From Syngnathus acus (lineage: Eukaryota > Chordata > Actinopteri > Syngnathiformes > Syngnathidae): 64,000 nucleotides of DNA. Where the stretch lies: contig NC_051088.1 in assembly GCF_901709675.1 (NCBI RefSeq), positions 23,996,193 to 24,060,192 on the forward strand. The letters run 5' to 3'. Below, piece by piece: positions 21,531 to 34,789 of the stretch. The notes beneath the pieces are model-generated. The model was not told the DNA's origin. It was given only the letters and a program-made list of their open reading frames with translations, and ran no database searches. The position numbers were made by a program, and so were the translations under genes. Within the stretch, counting starts at the first letter, position 1. Every line of letters begins with the position of its first letter.

Positions 21531-22311
21531 TTTTAATTTGTGTTTTAGGTCCAAAAATACAAGTTGTGTTCTCTGCTGTGTTGAGGAAGGTTATCTCCGG
21601 GCTCCGAATGATGACCAGAAAATTCCTGAAAATTCCTGGTTGACGGGTCCACCCACTCCAGTGTCATCGCCTTTTCCATTTCTTCCTCCATCTCTTTTAT
21701 TCTCTCCTTTCATTCTGGTGCTTGTTTCTCGCTGTGTTTGAAAGGCTGACACAGCAAGTTGGACAGGAAATGAATAGAGAAACAGAAAAGGTGATGACCT
21801 CACTGGGTTTGAGCTGGAGAAGCTAATTGAGTGGGCGACGGGCAGCTGCCGGGGTCAGACGAGCTGCATGTACACGACCCGCGCGAATGGCCGAGATGCT
21901 TCCGAACTGAGGCTCAAGATCAGAGGGCGGGTTTGCTGCAAAACTCGCGATTTGGACAAAATCTTTGCGCTTAAAGTCACTCCATCACTTCTCGTCGAAA
22001 CTCTTCAACACACTTTAAAGTTTCATTACAAAATTAGGTGAGAAAAAAAAAAGACCTGACACAAATTTCATTCAAGGCACCCTCAGCTGATGGAACAGTA
22101 AAACTTTAATCAGGAATATTAAATTTATGATGGCTTGAGTCGTTTTTTTGAGTGGAGTTCACAACATCTAGCGATTAGCAGCACATTAAATAGAGTCGGC
22201 GACCCTATAGGTGCTTTTCTTTATGGCGGCGTTAAAAAATTCGATGCATTTTTCGAGAATATGACTCATCTCCTCAGGAGATTAGCAACCTTGCAAACAA
22301 AGATTCTTTTT
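21531..22311. other. Intron 1, nothing recognised
   Basis: Pyrimidine-rich patch at 21660-21720. No element identified. Confidence 0.5.
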
Positions 22312-22579
22312 TATGTAGGTTGTCAAACCCAAGGCCTGGGGGCCAGATACGGCCCGCCACATCATTTTACGTGGCCCGTGAAGACAAATTGTGCATCGAC
22401 TGCAAATTGTCTTCACTTAAAAAAATAGAGATATTGTAGCAATCTTTTTAAAATATTTGAACCATTTATTTTTTTTTTACTAGTCTCTGATTTCAAAAGT
22501 AGTTTACATTCATATTGGCCCTCCGAAGGAAACTATTGCCACGATGCGGCCCGCCACAAAAATGACTTTGACACCCCGC
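22312..22579 (+). mobile_element. hAT-like element, near full length
   Basis: It starts GGTTGTCAAACCCAAGGCC, has CAGATACGGCCCGCCACATC and GGCCCTCCGAAGGAAACTA inside, and ends ATGACTTTGACACCCCGC. About 268 bp, the same size as the copy at 1682 but in the opposite orientation. The flanking duplication is not clear. Confidence 0.75.
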
Positions 22580-23867
22580 ACTCCTTTTGATGCACTTATT
22601 CCGTGGACCTTTCACCACAATTTAAAACCAGCATGACCCCAAACGTAAAGAGAAGGAGGGGCTTGTCATGATCCTCAGATCTTGTAACCTTTCATCACTT
22701 TCTCCTAATAAGGGTGTGTTGGATTCCGGGAGAATGTGAGGTCGAATCGTGCCCGGCAGCTGCTATGGAGCCAGCAGGGGTCCAAAGGTGTCAATCATAT
22801 TCTTCTTCCTCTTTACAATTTTTTTTCGAAGTATCTCTGATTACATATGAGCGGCGAATGTCTGGATTTTTGTTTAGTGAGCAAGGATAGTTTATATTCT
22901 GGCAAGAAGGCACCAAGGGCAACCTGGAGTTGTTGTCTTTACTTCTCTGGGTCTTCTGAATACGCCGCTCATCATTCTGGCGCTAGCACGTCAGAGCGGC
23001 CTTCGGGGCGGATGGCGATGTAGTTGATGAGGTGTCAGAAATTCAGAAGAAGAATACATCGGTGAATCTATTGAACTTTTTTCTTTTTGACAGAAGAGTT
23101 TGCCGGCGATGACAAGATGATGTTGGGAACAATTACTCAACAGCGGTGGCAACTAACCACTCTGACATTTAAGTCTCTGAGGAGTTTGCGTTTTGACAGG
23201 ATATAAGGCCTCTTTTTTTTTTCATCTTGTGCTGATGAAGCAAAAACCTTCCACGGTTCTTGGCGGTGGATATCCTGGACCCAACAGGCTACATGGCAAC
23301 CTTCCTGTGCTGCTCAACGAAACTCACTATATTTTCTCCACAAAGACAAACAGAACAAGCACATAAATGTAATTGTTTCAAATAAATGGCAATCATTTGT
23401 CAGCGCCTGACAATGGTGCAGGTGGGTAGGGCGGAGCTAAAAAAAAAAAAATGCACACGTGCATGTGCACGAGTGGGTGTGCAGGTTTGTGCACGTGTGA
23501 AAGGTTTAATGAGTCGTCACCGCGTATTCTACCCACTGGCTTCTCTTTGTGGGGAAATGAGGTTTATAGTTAATGTAGCACAGAAGGCCTGCGTGAAATC
23601 CTGCAAATGTGTGTGTGTGTGTGTCAGTTTAAGTGCCTTTGCTCCAAGCCGAATATTAGTTGGAACCATATGGGAGGAATCACAATGAGGGAAGGTTGTG
23701 TGTATCAATATGCGGGCACACTAAGGATGTGTGTGTGTGTGTGTGTGTTTAGCATCGCCCTCCAATTCTAAATCACATCAGCTTCACTAACTTCCCAAAT
23801 ACAATCTGTCGTCAGGGTGGGTGCAAAGTCGAGTGGCATGTTTGTAATGAAACGCTCATATGCTCAT

Positions 23868-23868
<1 letters not shown>
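22580..23868. other. Intron 1, short GT runs
   Basis: (GT)n at 23608-23624 and 23730-23749 precede the main CA array. No other feature. Confidence 0.5.

Positions 23869-23944
<76 letters not shown>
23869..23944. repeat. (CA)n microsatellite
   Basis: 76 bp of uninterrupted CA dinucleotides, with shorter GT runs upstream near 23608-23624 and 23730-23749. Confidence 0.97.
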
Positions 23945-23945
<1 letters not shown>

Positions 23946-25213
23946 CGGCGGTGGTGGTGGTGCTTTCCCAGAGGAGGAAATAAGTTTGAGTTGGATGTAA
24001 TGAGCAAGCAAAAGGCAAATGAGCCCTTCAGTGTGACAACTCCTATCTGGTGTGTCAAGGGAAACACGTTATTGCAGCGAGAATCCAAAACGCCGTTCAT
24101 TCCGAGCTTTTTTTTTTTTGTCAGCTTGCCCTCCCTCATCTACGTTTTTCCCGCCTATTCCCTCCCCAATCATTGTCCTGCTCACACTTTGCAATTTCGT
24201 CTCTTCCCTCCGTGATTCTTGCGCCTGACCATTAAACTAGTCTTAATGGCTTAATAGTCTCGGTTGGGATGCAATTAGGTAGATAAGTTGTCACTTGAGA
24301 AGCATCGAGATATTTACCTGAAACTGGGTGAACGAAACTCTAGTGTGCCGTTATAAAAATAAATAAGTGAATAATTTAAATGAATAAATTAATTAATAAA
24401 TAAATTGAATAAATAAATAAATAAATAAAACAAAATTGAATCAAAATCGTGCAGTGGAGCTTATATATGTTTGTTGCGGGGGTTCGTGAATGACATTCAA
24501 TGGGAAATATTGAAATATGACCAGATCTGAGTTTCAATAGCATCCCAGAAGCAATCGCGTCGGGCCTGAAGAGGTTTCACAGCGTCCTCAATTAACACTC
24601 GGCTCGCTTTCACGGCCACGCTCATCCATCTCGCGTTGAATCAATAACCCTTCACCGGCGTGTGCCTGTGCAGGGATGTAAATAGTCCAAAATCTGACAT
24701 TTGTCACAAATAAAACAAAAGGTCTTCGATATAATCAAGAGCGGGAGCGGCGCCATTCGTCAAACAATCCATAGCCTTATTAAAAAGGGCCAATAATTTA
24801 GCGGCTCAAGTGCAAAGGACGCGAACATGCAAGATGTATTTCCCTCTCCCGTCGTAAAGAAACACGACGCTATCGACGACATTATTGCAATGATTGACTT
24901 GACGGCGGGAATGCAAAAATATCTTTTCAGCCGGGCTTTATTAAACATCTTTTATTGCAAAGTAGCGGGTCCCGCAGGATAGTTATGGCGTACATAAAAA
25001 TGAGAAATAAAATAACGAAATTGTGACCTTTGTGTGGTCATCCGGCAAGATTGATGACGACTGCAAATGGATGATGATGACTGCAAATGGGTTAGCACGC
25101 CAAATGGAAACAAAGGGATGCAAATTGTTAATAGACCGAAAAAATTTAAAAATAAGTAAAAAAAAAACAACACAAACAAAATCCACAAAATGAACCTCTC
25201 ATAGTACACCGCA
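23945..25213. other. Intron 1, nothing beyond AAAT tract
   Basis: Besides the tract at 24345 there is a 13-bp direct repeat (ATGACTGCAAATG, at 25076 and nearby 25058). No coding signal. Confidence 0.45.
24345..24431. repeat. (AAAT)n-like low-complexity tract
   Basis: TAAATAAGTGAATAATT followed by degenerate AATAAATTAATT and a purer AATAAATAAATAAATAAA end. Confidence 0.75.
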
Positions 25214-25589
<376 letters not shown>

Positions 25590-26354
25590 AAAATTAATTC
25601 TAATAAAAATTAATATACTCATTCTGGAAACAAATTAAAAGCAACTGAATAAAAAAGAAAAGAAAAACTCAAAACACAATAAAAGCAAAGTATCATGAAA
25701 ACGCTCCGTATCAAGCCAAAGGAGCTAAAAGCAAGTCAGTTACCTCATTAGACTTTGACCTGCAGCTGCAATCATTAATGCGAGACTGGGGGATTCTCGC
25801 CATCCCAAAGTCTGGCCAAGTCAAACATAGTCACACCACTGGAGCTTAATTAAATTTGTGATCATTAAAACTTTCTCCAAATGCGTTCCGACCTGCCCGA
25901 GCCGACCGTGGCTAATGCATAAATATTTGATGCTTTCGGCATTTTTGACCAACTTCGGAAATTTGGGATGAAAATCGCTTACCGTGGGATTTTCATGCAC
26001 TCCACCTGTTTGTGGTGCGTGCACACACTCACACACACACCGATTGATCTGAAATGGGCCCGTACCGCAGGCCTTAGCTTAGCCAGGACCCTTTTTTTCC
26101 TTTGAAATGTGTACTTTAAGTGACAAAGCCCCAAGTTGCCTTCTCAATTATGTTGTACAGGTGCAGTCAGCTATAGCGAGTAATTGCATTGGGTGTTGGG
26201 CGCTCCCCGAGAAGGACCGCCAGCTCGTGGCAGCCTTGTCACGGGCTCCTGAAGGATACGCCAGCCCGCTACCGAATGTGTGCGTGTGCACATTTCATGA
26301 AGTGGCTATTGCGCTCTCGCTCGTCTTTTTCTGCAGGTATTTCTTTTTTATATA
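25590..26354. other. Intron 1, nothing recognised
   Basis: Unique-looking sequence with a short (CA)n at 26023-26040. Confidence 0.5.
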
Positions 26355-27152
26355 CCGTAATTTTCGGACTATAAGTCGCACCGGAGTATAAGTCGCACCA
26401 GCCATAAAATGCCCAAAAATGTGAAAAAAAACATATATAAGTCGCTCCGGAGTATAAGTCGCATTTTGGGGGGCAATTTATTCGACAAAATCCAACACCA
26501 AGAACAGACATGAACGAGCAACAACAGGCTAAACGATACGGTATGCTAACGTGACAAACACAAACGAGGAGCTGAGAACGGGCCTGACGTAACATTCAGT
26601 TATTTTAAAAAAACTATTACATAAATAACACGTTTATAAAACCATCTGTGTCACTCCAATTCATTAAATCCATCGATCGTCCTTTGTCAACAATGCCGTG
26701 TGCCGCGCCGCAGTTCAAATTATTCCACAGGCCCATACAACGATATATAAACTATATTTTAAATAACTATCACATAAACAACAATATTATCAAACCATTT
26801 GTGTCACTCCAAATCATTAAATCCATCGATCAAATTTCTCGTCCTTTATGTCATCCTGGTGACAGAGGTCATGTCCAGAGGATATGGCGCTTTAAAGTGT
26901 TAATTACTTTATTTGATTTTTTCTCTCTATTTTTCATGTTTTGAATATGTTCAAGATAAAGATATCAAAGCATGTGAAGTGATCAACTATACTAAAAATA
27001 ACATGTGAAGTGGTCAACTATACTTGTAAGTGATGTGTTAATGATCAAGTAAAAATTTGTGAAAAAAAACATATATAAGTCGCTCCTGAGTATAAGTCGC
27101 CCCCCCACCCAAACTATGAAAAAAACCGCGACTTATAGTCCGAAAATTACGG
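26355..27152. mobile_element. TA-flanked element, CCGTAATTTTCGGACTATAA type, long form
   Basis: A 798-bp element. Termini CCGTAATTTTCGGACTATAA and the exact inverse, TA at 26353-26354 and 27153-27154. Subterminal GGAGTATAAGTCGC repeats lie at both ends. Inside are two diverged copies of GTGTCACTCCAATTCATTAA (26648 and 26805) and a short tandem repeat of AACATGTGAAGTG near 26969-27015. No transposase is seen. It appears to be the parent form of the 170-bp derivative at 10311-10480. Confidence 0.88.
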
Positions 27153-27154
27153 TA

Positions 27155-29877
27155 TATATACTCAATTGATGCTACGTGGCTCCATGCAGTTTTCCCATTG
27201 GTTCTCGAAAAGCTCCCCTCCGCAATCCATCTGCATCATCATATCCGCCAATGAGCGTTTTGTTATGTCATAGCACCCTGAGGGATCTTCAAAGGGCAAC
27301 GGGGAGCTTCAAAGCTATGGATGGAGGCCAGAGGTCACGTTGACTGCAAAAGTGCTAATTTTTTGCCGCCCGACATGGAACTTTGCGGTTAAAGTCTGAA
27401 GGATCTTCAAAGGAACGCAGAGGCACGTCCTCCTCTCATCCGACCCTTCTCTGAAGTCAAATCTTTCAGGACGCGGTGCCAACTTTGAAGAAGAACAGCT
27501 TAAAATTGGACTGACGTCCAAACAGGACAGCAGGTCCACGCACGGGCGGCCTCGCTGTTGTCACTGGTGCACGCCCAAACTGGCGGAGAGGCAAATTTCC
27601 GCGGGCACCGCCGCCACCTGGTCCAGATGCAAAATAAAGCACAGATGTGGCCGTTTAATTAGCCTTGCCAGAGGTGGCGCCGCATTATTACCCTGCCGCG
27701 CCTGGAGAGAGCGCCCACTGTGGCAACGGCGCGCGAGGGCGTTTTGACATTTTGTTTTTTTGTCCAAGCTGGAATGAATCCAACAGCGTTGCACGTTGAT
27801 TATTTTCCCGGAATGAACCAGGACGACAATGGGCCGGTGCGCACGGGTGCGATAATACATCTCGGCAGAAACCGAATGACCTAGTTGGAAATGAACCGCG
27901 CCATAAAGGAGAACTGATGGACATTGGGGAACATGGCGCTAACGACACGGTTGCACTCACTTTCTCATCGTCCTACCTAATGAAGCTCATGCGGCAGCCA
28001 CAAACACGTACATTTGATGAGGTTCTGTAGCGAGAAGGAACGCGTCGTTCCCGGCACATCTTCACGTTGCTCTCTGAAGGCACCCCGTCAAGATCAAACA
28101 TGAGAGTCAGTGCGCAAGAAGTTCAAGAGGACGTCAGCTTTTGCTAAAAGTGATGGCGTGTCAAGTGGGCCGTGGCACTCGGGTCCATCTCGAAGCTTCT
28201 GGGTTCGCCTTGTCATCATCTAGTCTCTTTGTGGGGGAGCCCAGCGCAGAGAACGTCTGCCAGATTACACGAGTCTGACACGCAAACGCTTTCCGATGCT
28301 TCCGCGCTCGTATCTCCTTGTCTGCCGCTAATGTTGAAAAGACCAGACGGGAGAGAGTTTAGCAGTGAGCCCCGCAGACCGCAAACAGTCATCGGGGAAA
28401 AGATGACAAAACTATGCATTATTTATAGCTCGGTGCCAGTCGCTAACACTGTGCTGAAAACTGTCAGCACGCAAACGTCACATTTAATGGGATGCTGAAA
28501 GCCTGCGTCACTTTTCTGCTATTGCTAGCAAAAATGTACACGAGATCACTTTGTTCCCCGTACGGTGACGTGAAAATATGTCTGAGTTCGAATCAAGGTA
28601 GCATCGTGCATTTTTATGCCTCACACGTTTGTCATTTCTCAAGTGTTATGACCAAAAATAGTTATAAAATGGTGAGTGAGGTCATCACTAGCTGCTAGCT
28701 ACTTTGTAGGCTACATGCAGGTTGCGGCTAGCTTGCGCTCTCTTCCTGCCTGCCAACAGAATTTCTGTTGTGAAAGATCACCCGATTTAACCTCGACTTG
28801 TTTTCGGTCGTAACATCTGTCCGTCATTTGGACTTCAAGCCAAAATAAGCCAAAACTGCAGAACCACACACACACACACGAAGGAATTGTTAGTTGTTGA
28901 TCGGAGCGCAGCGAGCTTAAGTCGAATTCGATAGGCTCACCCGTGAAGAACATAAATAGACGGATTATTACTGTTGTGAGCCTATCGAGCGGACAAGAGT
29001 TGGGGGCGGGGCTTAGGTGCCTTGGTATTGGACCTGTGGCCTTTAGTGGGTAGAGAAAAACAAACTTAGTTTGGTCTACGTTATCAAATTGAAAAGCTGC
29101 CGTATTCATTTCAGGGATCAACACTTTAAGAAGCGTCTAAAATGCCTGACACGTTTTTGTGAGATGAAGAAGACCCTGAAAACGAGGCCAGTCGACAATA
29201 ATAAAAACAGTGACACTGCCATAATCCCAAAATGAATGGGAGTGTTTGTCTCTTTTCAAGTAGGGCTTTTTTGACCAAACAGCCCCATAAAGCATGAAGA
29301 ACAGGGCCTCCAAAGCGTCTGCGTGAGCACAATCGCACTGTGTGGCTAAATTAATTTCCTCCAGTCTGGGCCGGCGGCTCGTACGGATGCCAAAACAAAA
29401 GAAGGCGCCGCCGGTGCGTGGCGGGCGGCACAGCTCTGACTTATGGCCCTTAATATTGCAGACAGAAATCAATAGCAGATCTGTCATCTAACACATGTAT
29501 GAGACTTTAAACTTGATCGATCTGACAGGACGCTGGTGAAATACAGATAGCGATAGAAGCAGAGGAAGCCTCTCAGGACCGTAAATCAATAGCGCCAGAG
29601 TCCTTCGGGGGGCCGCGCGCGGGACTGAATGAAATTACAGTTTATCTCATAACGGCCGCATTTGATTTGCATGCAGACTTATTTCACGCCGCTCGACTGC
29701 ACCGTTCGTTTTGTCTGAAAATGACACACTTGATTCCAATATGAATATTGAAACAGCTGTCAGAGTATATCATCCAAATGAAAAGCCGCCCAAACGTCTA
29801 CAGGAGCATGTCCACTTACATTCAACGACAATAACAACTACCATGCGGCTCCACTAATGATGAACTCAGTCAATTAT
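27155..29877. other. Intron 1, GC-richer, repeat-poor
   Basis: 27540-27740 is GC-rich with TTTAATTAG. 28928-28988 holds a perfect 13-bp inverted repeat. 29665-29672 is an ATTTGCAT octamer. No exon or transposon recognised. Confidence 0.5.
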
Positions 29878-29985
29878 GTATATATATATATATAATATTA
29901 ATAATTGTTATATACTATATAATGTACATATAATATAATAATATAACTTTATATATATATATATATATAAATTAAAAATGATTTA
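29878..29985. repeat. (TA)n-rich low-complexity tract
   Basis: GTATATATATATATATAATA, then ATATAATGTACATATAATAT, then (TA)n again and AAATTAAAAATG. Confidence 0.8.
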
Positions 29986-32900
29986 TGTATTTATTTATAA
30001 TGCCACCAAAGCACTGAAATGAGTAAAAATCATCACATTCATAATTTTGTTTTTGGTGCACCCGTGTCACTTCATTTTGAGAATATGCTAATGCAAATTG
30101 CCAATCTGACATGACCATATTGCATCAATAACCAAAAAAAAAAACAAAGAGGGAAAGCTGGCACCTTTGAATGGTTTTAACTGTCTCAAGTCTTGAATAA
30201 AATGTTTCTAATATGGCGCCTTTTCATGTGCCTATAAGTGTAGTGCAGCGGTGTTTAAAAACAAGTAAACAAAGATTTTATTGCATATCAATATGAAAAT
30301 ATAAACATATTAATTTTAAACAAGCCATCTTAAAACTTCGAACTACAGTGGTTAACTTCACATTTCGTCACAAACAAAAAAGCTCAAATTCCGCTTCAGG
30401 GTAATGCAGAATATAAACCATCTGGGGAAACTGCCTTTGAAGCTTGAAATTATGAATCCATAAATATTGTAAATGATTGTGAAAAATACATAAATAATAT
30501 TGAAGGATATTGAATGATGTGAAATGATATTGAATGTAATAAATGCTTTTTCAAATGAATGCATCATATTTTTGGTGGGGCTGGGATATTGTGCCACGTT
30601 GACAATCATTTCCGAGATGAATTGAAAGACATTTTGAATTTGGAACGGGAATGACGTCGATCCGTTTCATTGAATGCGTCCTTGAAAATGAAGAAGATTT
30701 AATTCTCTACAAATAAACGTTTTGGGGAAAATCTGACCTTTTCCCTCACCAATTCAAGTGCAGAAACGTGAACCTGTTTTTTTCATTGGAGCGTTTACAA
30801 TAAAGTTTCCAATCGCATCTTTTGGAGATCCCACCTAAACTGCGACAGTAGAAAAGTTTGTTCCTTCAAAAAAGTTGACTTTTTGTCTTTCGCCCTCCTT
30901 GAGTGTATCACTGCCGCACGATTAACGAGCCCCCCGCCGCCATTCATTTAGGGACCTGATCTTGTCATAAAGCATGCGCTCGGCCGCTATTGGGCCACGG
31001 CAGCGGCCAGACGCCAATTTATGAGCTCGCTCTGTGTAGACAGAATCACAGCTCTGTGATTTAAGCGCCTTTGCAGCTTCTTTGTTCCTTTTTTTTTTTG
31101 AGCTGGAGGGAGGGAGGGAGTGAGCCAGCAAGGCTACCTGACCTTCACCTAAGAAACATACCGGGCGGCCTCCCGTCTCCCGTTCGGCGCTCACGAGAAC
31201 ATCCAGAAGTAAAACGTGAGTTAATTTGAATTCATCTGAGAGCAGATTAACTTTCAAAAGCCCAGTGAGGAGATGTCAAAAGGCCAAGAGTCCTTTTTAA
31301 TTTTATGTTTGGCTGATCTGACCTGTCAAAGGAGGCGTGAAAACTATACGGGCGTTATAGCTTGAATGAAAACAAGCTCAGCTGAGCGTGAAAGGTCACC
31401 GCTGACCTTCAGATAACATTTTCAATGAAATCTTATCGCTTTCATTAGCGTGTTGAGCTAACACTCGCGTCATCAAGTTCAATTGACCGTGACCGATGGA
31501 AATTGCAATATGGAGATGTACGTATGTGGTAATAATAAATCATTTCTACCTTTAGTTCACATCATCGAAAGTGCTGTAAAATGGAATAAAATCAACCTGT
31601 TTTTTTATTCCACCTCAAAAATATTTGCTATGCCATTGACTCGGAATGGAGCCCAGTTTAAGAGGCAACTCGAGGAAGAACGACACACCCCGTGTGACTG
31701 CAGCTGCCGTTAAAATACTTTTGTGTTACACTTACAGCAATCGAGAGGGAGGTCACAGGAGTGGAAATCAATCTACTTTCTGGAAAACGCAAAAAGTGCC
31801 TTCCACTTTCAACCCCAGCAGGGAAACAACACCAATCCATTGCTTCGCTTTTCTTTTTTTTTTTCCTCTGTGATCTCCTCCAAGTCTTTTATTTGACTTG
31901 TGCTTTCTGTGAACCTTGCCTTTACTTTTTGTTTCCTCGCGTGTCCCCTTCTCTCTCTGAATGCGCCCAACCTTTATCCTCACTGCTGAGTTAAATTTGC
32001 CCCTGGGTACGTTTTAATAGCTCAGATGAAGTTCAACAACAAAATGTTTGCTCTGTCGCTTTCTTCCCGCGTTTAGGAAATCGAAGAGGCAGTCGGAGTA
32101 ATAATCTTTCTTTTAAGCATGCATCTAATCAATTGCATTACAATGACAAGAAGTGAAAATGAAATTAAATACAAAAATAATCTAAGAATTACGATTCTGA
32201 AGGAAATATTTTAGGCATGACAATCGAGAAATTTGCGACGGGTACTCAAGATGACCAACGCAACACGCCAATAATCGAATTTTGCCAGAAGTGATGCAGT
32301 ACCCACATTGACCTATGACAGGCAGCATGGTGCCAAAAGCAATGTTGACTTCCAGAAAATCCCGAAAAGAGTCGAAGAAGAAGCTTTGCTGGGATTTATA
32401 ATGCATTGAGAATTTTTTTTTTTACTGTGTTGCATGACAGGTAGATTTAAGCTTGGCTAGCATTTCATGTCACAATCACGATATGAGTCCTTTACTGAAT
32501 TTTGTCGGAAAATGGGAATCAGACTCAAAATCTGGCCTGACACCAGAGCCAACACCTCATTGGTTAATGACACGGTGATGTAAACAACGACATCAACCTG
32601 ACATGAGGAGCCATGCAGACGGAACGGCGTGCCAGGTAAGGACGTGATCTGCTCAGGCAACAGCTAATTAAATGACAGAGAAGCTCATCAAGCTCCAAGC
32701 GAGAACACACAAGGAGCAGACCTGGCAATAATAAAGCCAGCCAAATTGTTCAGTGACTGCGACAGGGCTACAAGATTCGATTTGCGCTGGAAAAATTGAA
32801 ATTTCACAGCCCAATAAGCAGACTGAATTGTCATTTTTTTTCTTCTTTTGCTTTAATTAATTCGGCTTGGCAAAAGATTGTTCATTCAAACAATTTTAGA

Positions 32901-34733
32901 GCTTTTAGGAGAGAGCTGTTGTTTTCCTTTTGATTAATTATCTTTTATTTCGCTCGCTTTACAGGGGCACCGCAAATCAGACGAAACCAAAAAGAATCCG
33001 CATTGATCTGAAAGAATAAAAGAGAGCTAAAAAGATCAGAGGGAAATGCAACTCTTTTTCCATTTCATGTCTTGCACTTTTACTCGCACAAAACACGGAG
33101 AAAGTCATCCGAGCCCTGTTTTGAAGGCAGCTTCAAACGTCACGAATGGAGCCTTTGAAAAGTTACATGAGGACGGAAATGTTTTTGGAGAATGGCGGAG
33201 AGCGAGGACGCAACCGCCTTTCTCCAAAATCGTCAAATCGGAACCTGAGGTGGAGGCGGAAATCAAGGCCGCCGAATTAGTCGACAGATCCGTTTGCTCA
33301 TTTGTCCCGTTTGCCTCTCATTTGCTTCGCTTTCCATTCCAACCATCTGCTCAGTCTCGCCGCCCTCACGGATCAATCCGGCGTCACTCGGCTTAACCCG
33401 ACTTGCTCGTCCCCAAAAGGAAATTTCCGGCCTTTTCCCACCACGACCATAAAACAAGTTGGACTCATTGTCAGGAATTGTCTTGGTGTGTCAGCCCTGA
33501 TTTTCATTGGGGAGAAGCTAAGCACTTTTAGCTCTTCTCCGATATTCAACGTTTACAAGAGTTAAGTGGAACCTGGAGATTTACATCATCACGGTTCCCA
33601 CACACACACACATATGCTGGCTTGCTTTCTTTTTCTTTGGTGCCACTTTTCAGCTCAATGTGATGTTAGCAAGCTTTTCTCTTTTGTGTTTTGGCAAAAA
33701 TAAAAAATGTGTATTAACAAGCATTTACATTTACGTACGTGAAGTATTTTCTCACAAGGTCACAAATTTCTAGGGCAAACTGGGACCATTTATAAAAATA
33801 TAAAAGTATAAAATAAAATGTAAAAAGGTTCATTGTGTTAACTCTGGACTTTATTTTAAATTATTTAAAATATTTTAAATGAAGAAAAAACACTTGACAC
33901 GGTTTTATTTACTTCTTACGGTGACCTAAAACATCAGCTCACTCATGCAGCCAAATTTCCCCAATATATATTTGATGATTTCAAATTAATTGCAAGATTT
34001 TACTCAAGTAAATATCACTTACAAGCTTCTTTGAAATGACTGTGGTAGAATTAGAAAAATCGGATTCCCCCAAAGAATGTGCAATTGATTGCGTTCAAAA
34101 AATAAAATAAAAGCGGTAATACTACAATACTACAGCGCTCAGGGATATTAAAAAAAAAAAGTTTGTCAATAAAATCCCAAATCCAGACAAAAGTGAGGTG
34201 ATTAAAAAAAACATTACTGGTGAAGTGGAGTGGAAAAGAGGGAGGAAAGCGGAGGAGGCACAAAAGGGAGGCAGGTTGACCTACCAAGTGTGTAAAGACC
34301 AGCCATATCTTCACGCTCTGCTCTGTGACCTTCAGATGACAAGGGGGAGGAAGGGGGAGGAAGGGGGATGGCGGCCCACCGTACACACACATGCTCGCCC
34401 CCACACATTGATCCTTCCTCTTTGTACGCATGTCCGCCAAATAATTAATGAAGACGGCAGACAAACAAAAGATAACAGAAGCTTCCCAAACACAAACACT
34501 GGGAAGACGACGAGATGAAAAGTCACACTGCATTCTCTCTCTGGACACTTCACCCACTTTCGGCACGTTGTTTACAGCCACTCCAAAAAATCTGCTGCTG
34601 TGTTCTACAATGCAGCTAATGTTTGTGTTAACAGGTCCATTGATATCCCCTGTGCGGAATGACTCATTTTAAAATCACTTTCAAAGACGAATTAACTCCA
34701 CAAACGTGTCTGAAGTCGGGCGACGTTATTAGG
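29986..34733. other. Intron 1, repeat-poor
   Basis: Nearly 4.7 kb without a recognised transposon or microsatellite. 30900-31080 is GC-richer. G-rich GGGGGAGGAAGGGGGAGGAA lies at 34341-34366. No exon. Confidence 0.45.
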
Positions 34734-34789
34734 AAACGTGAGCTAGCTAGCGGCTGCACGCAAACGTGAGCTAGCTAGCGGCTACACAC
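34734..34789. repeat. 28-bp direct repeat, two copies
   Basis: AAACGTGAGCTAGCTAGCGG plus CTGCACGC at 34734-34761 is repeated with three changes near its end at 34762-34789. The core AGCTAGCT is self-complementary. Confidence 0.9.

Noticed and set aside
34051-34581. 176-codon minus-strand open frame
   Set aside because: Driven by pyrimidine-rich low-complexity DNA; another frame overlaps it on the opposite strand; no domain.
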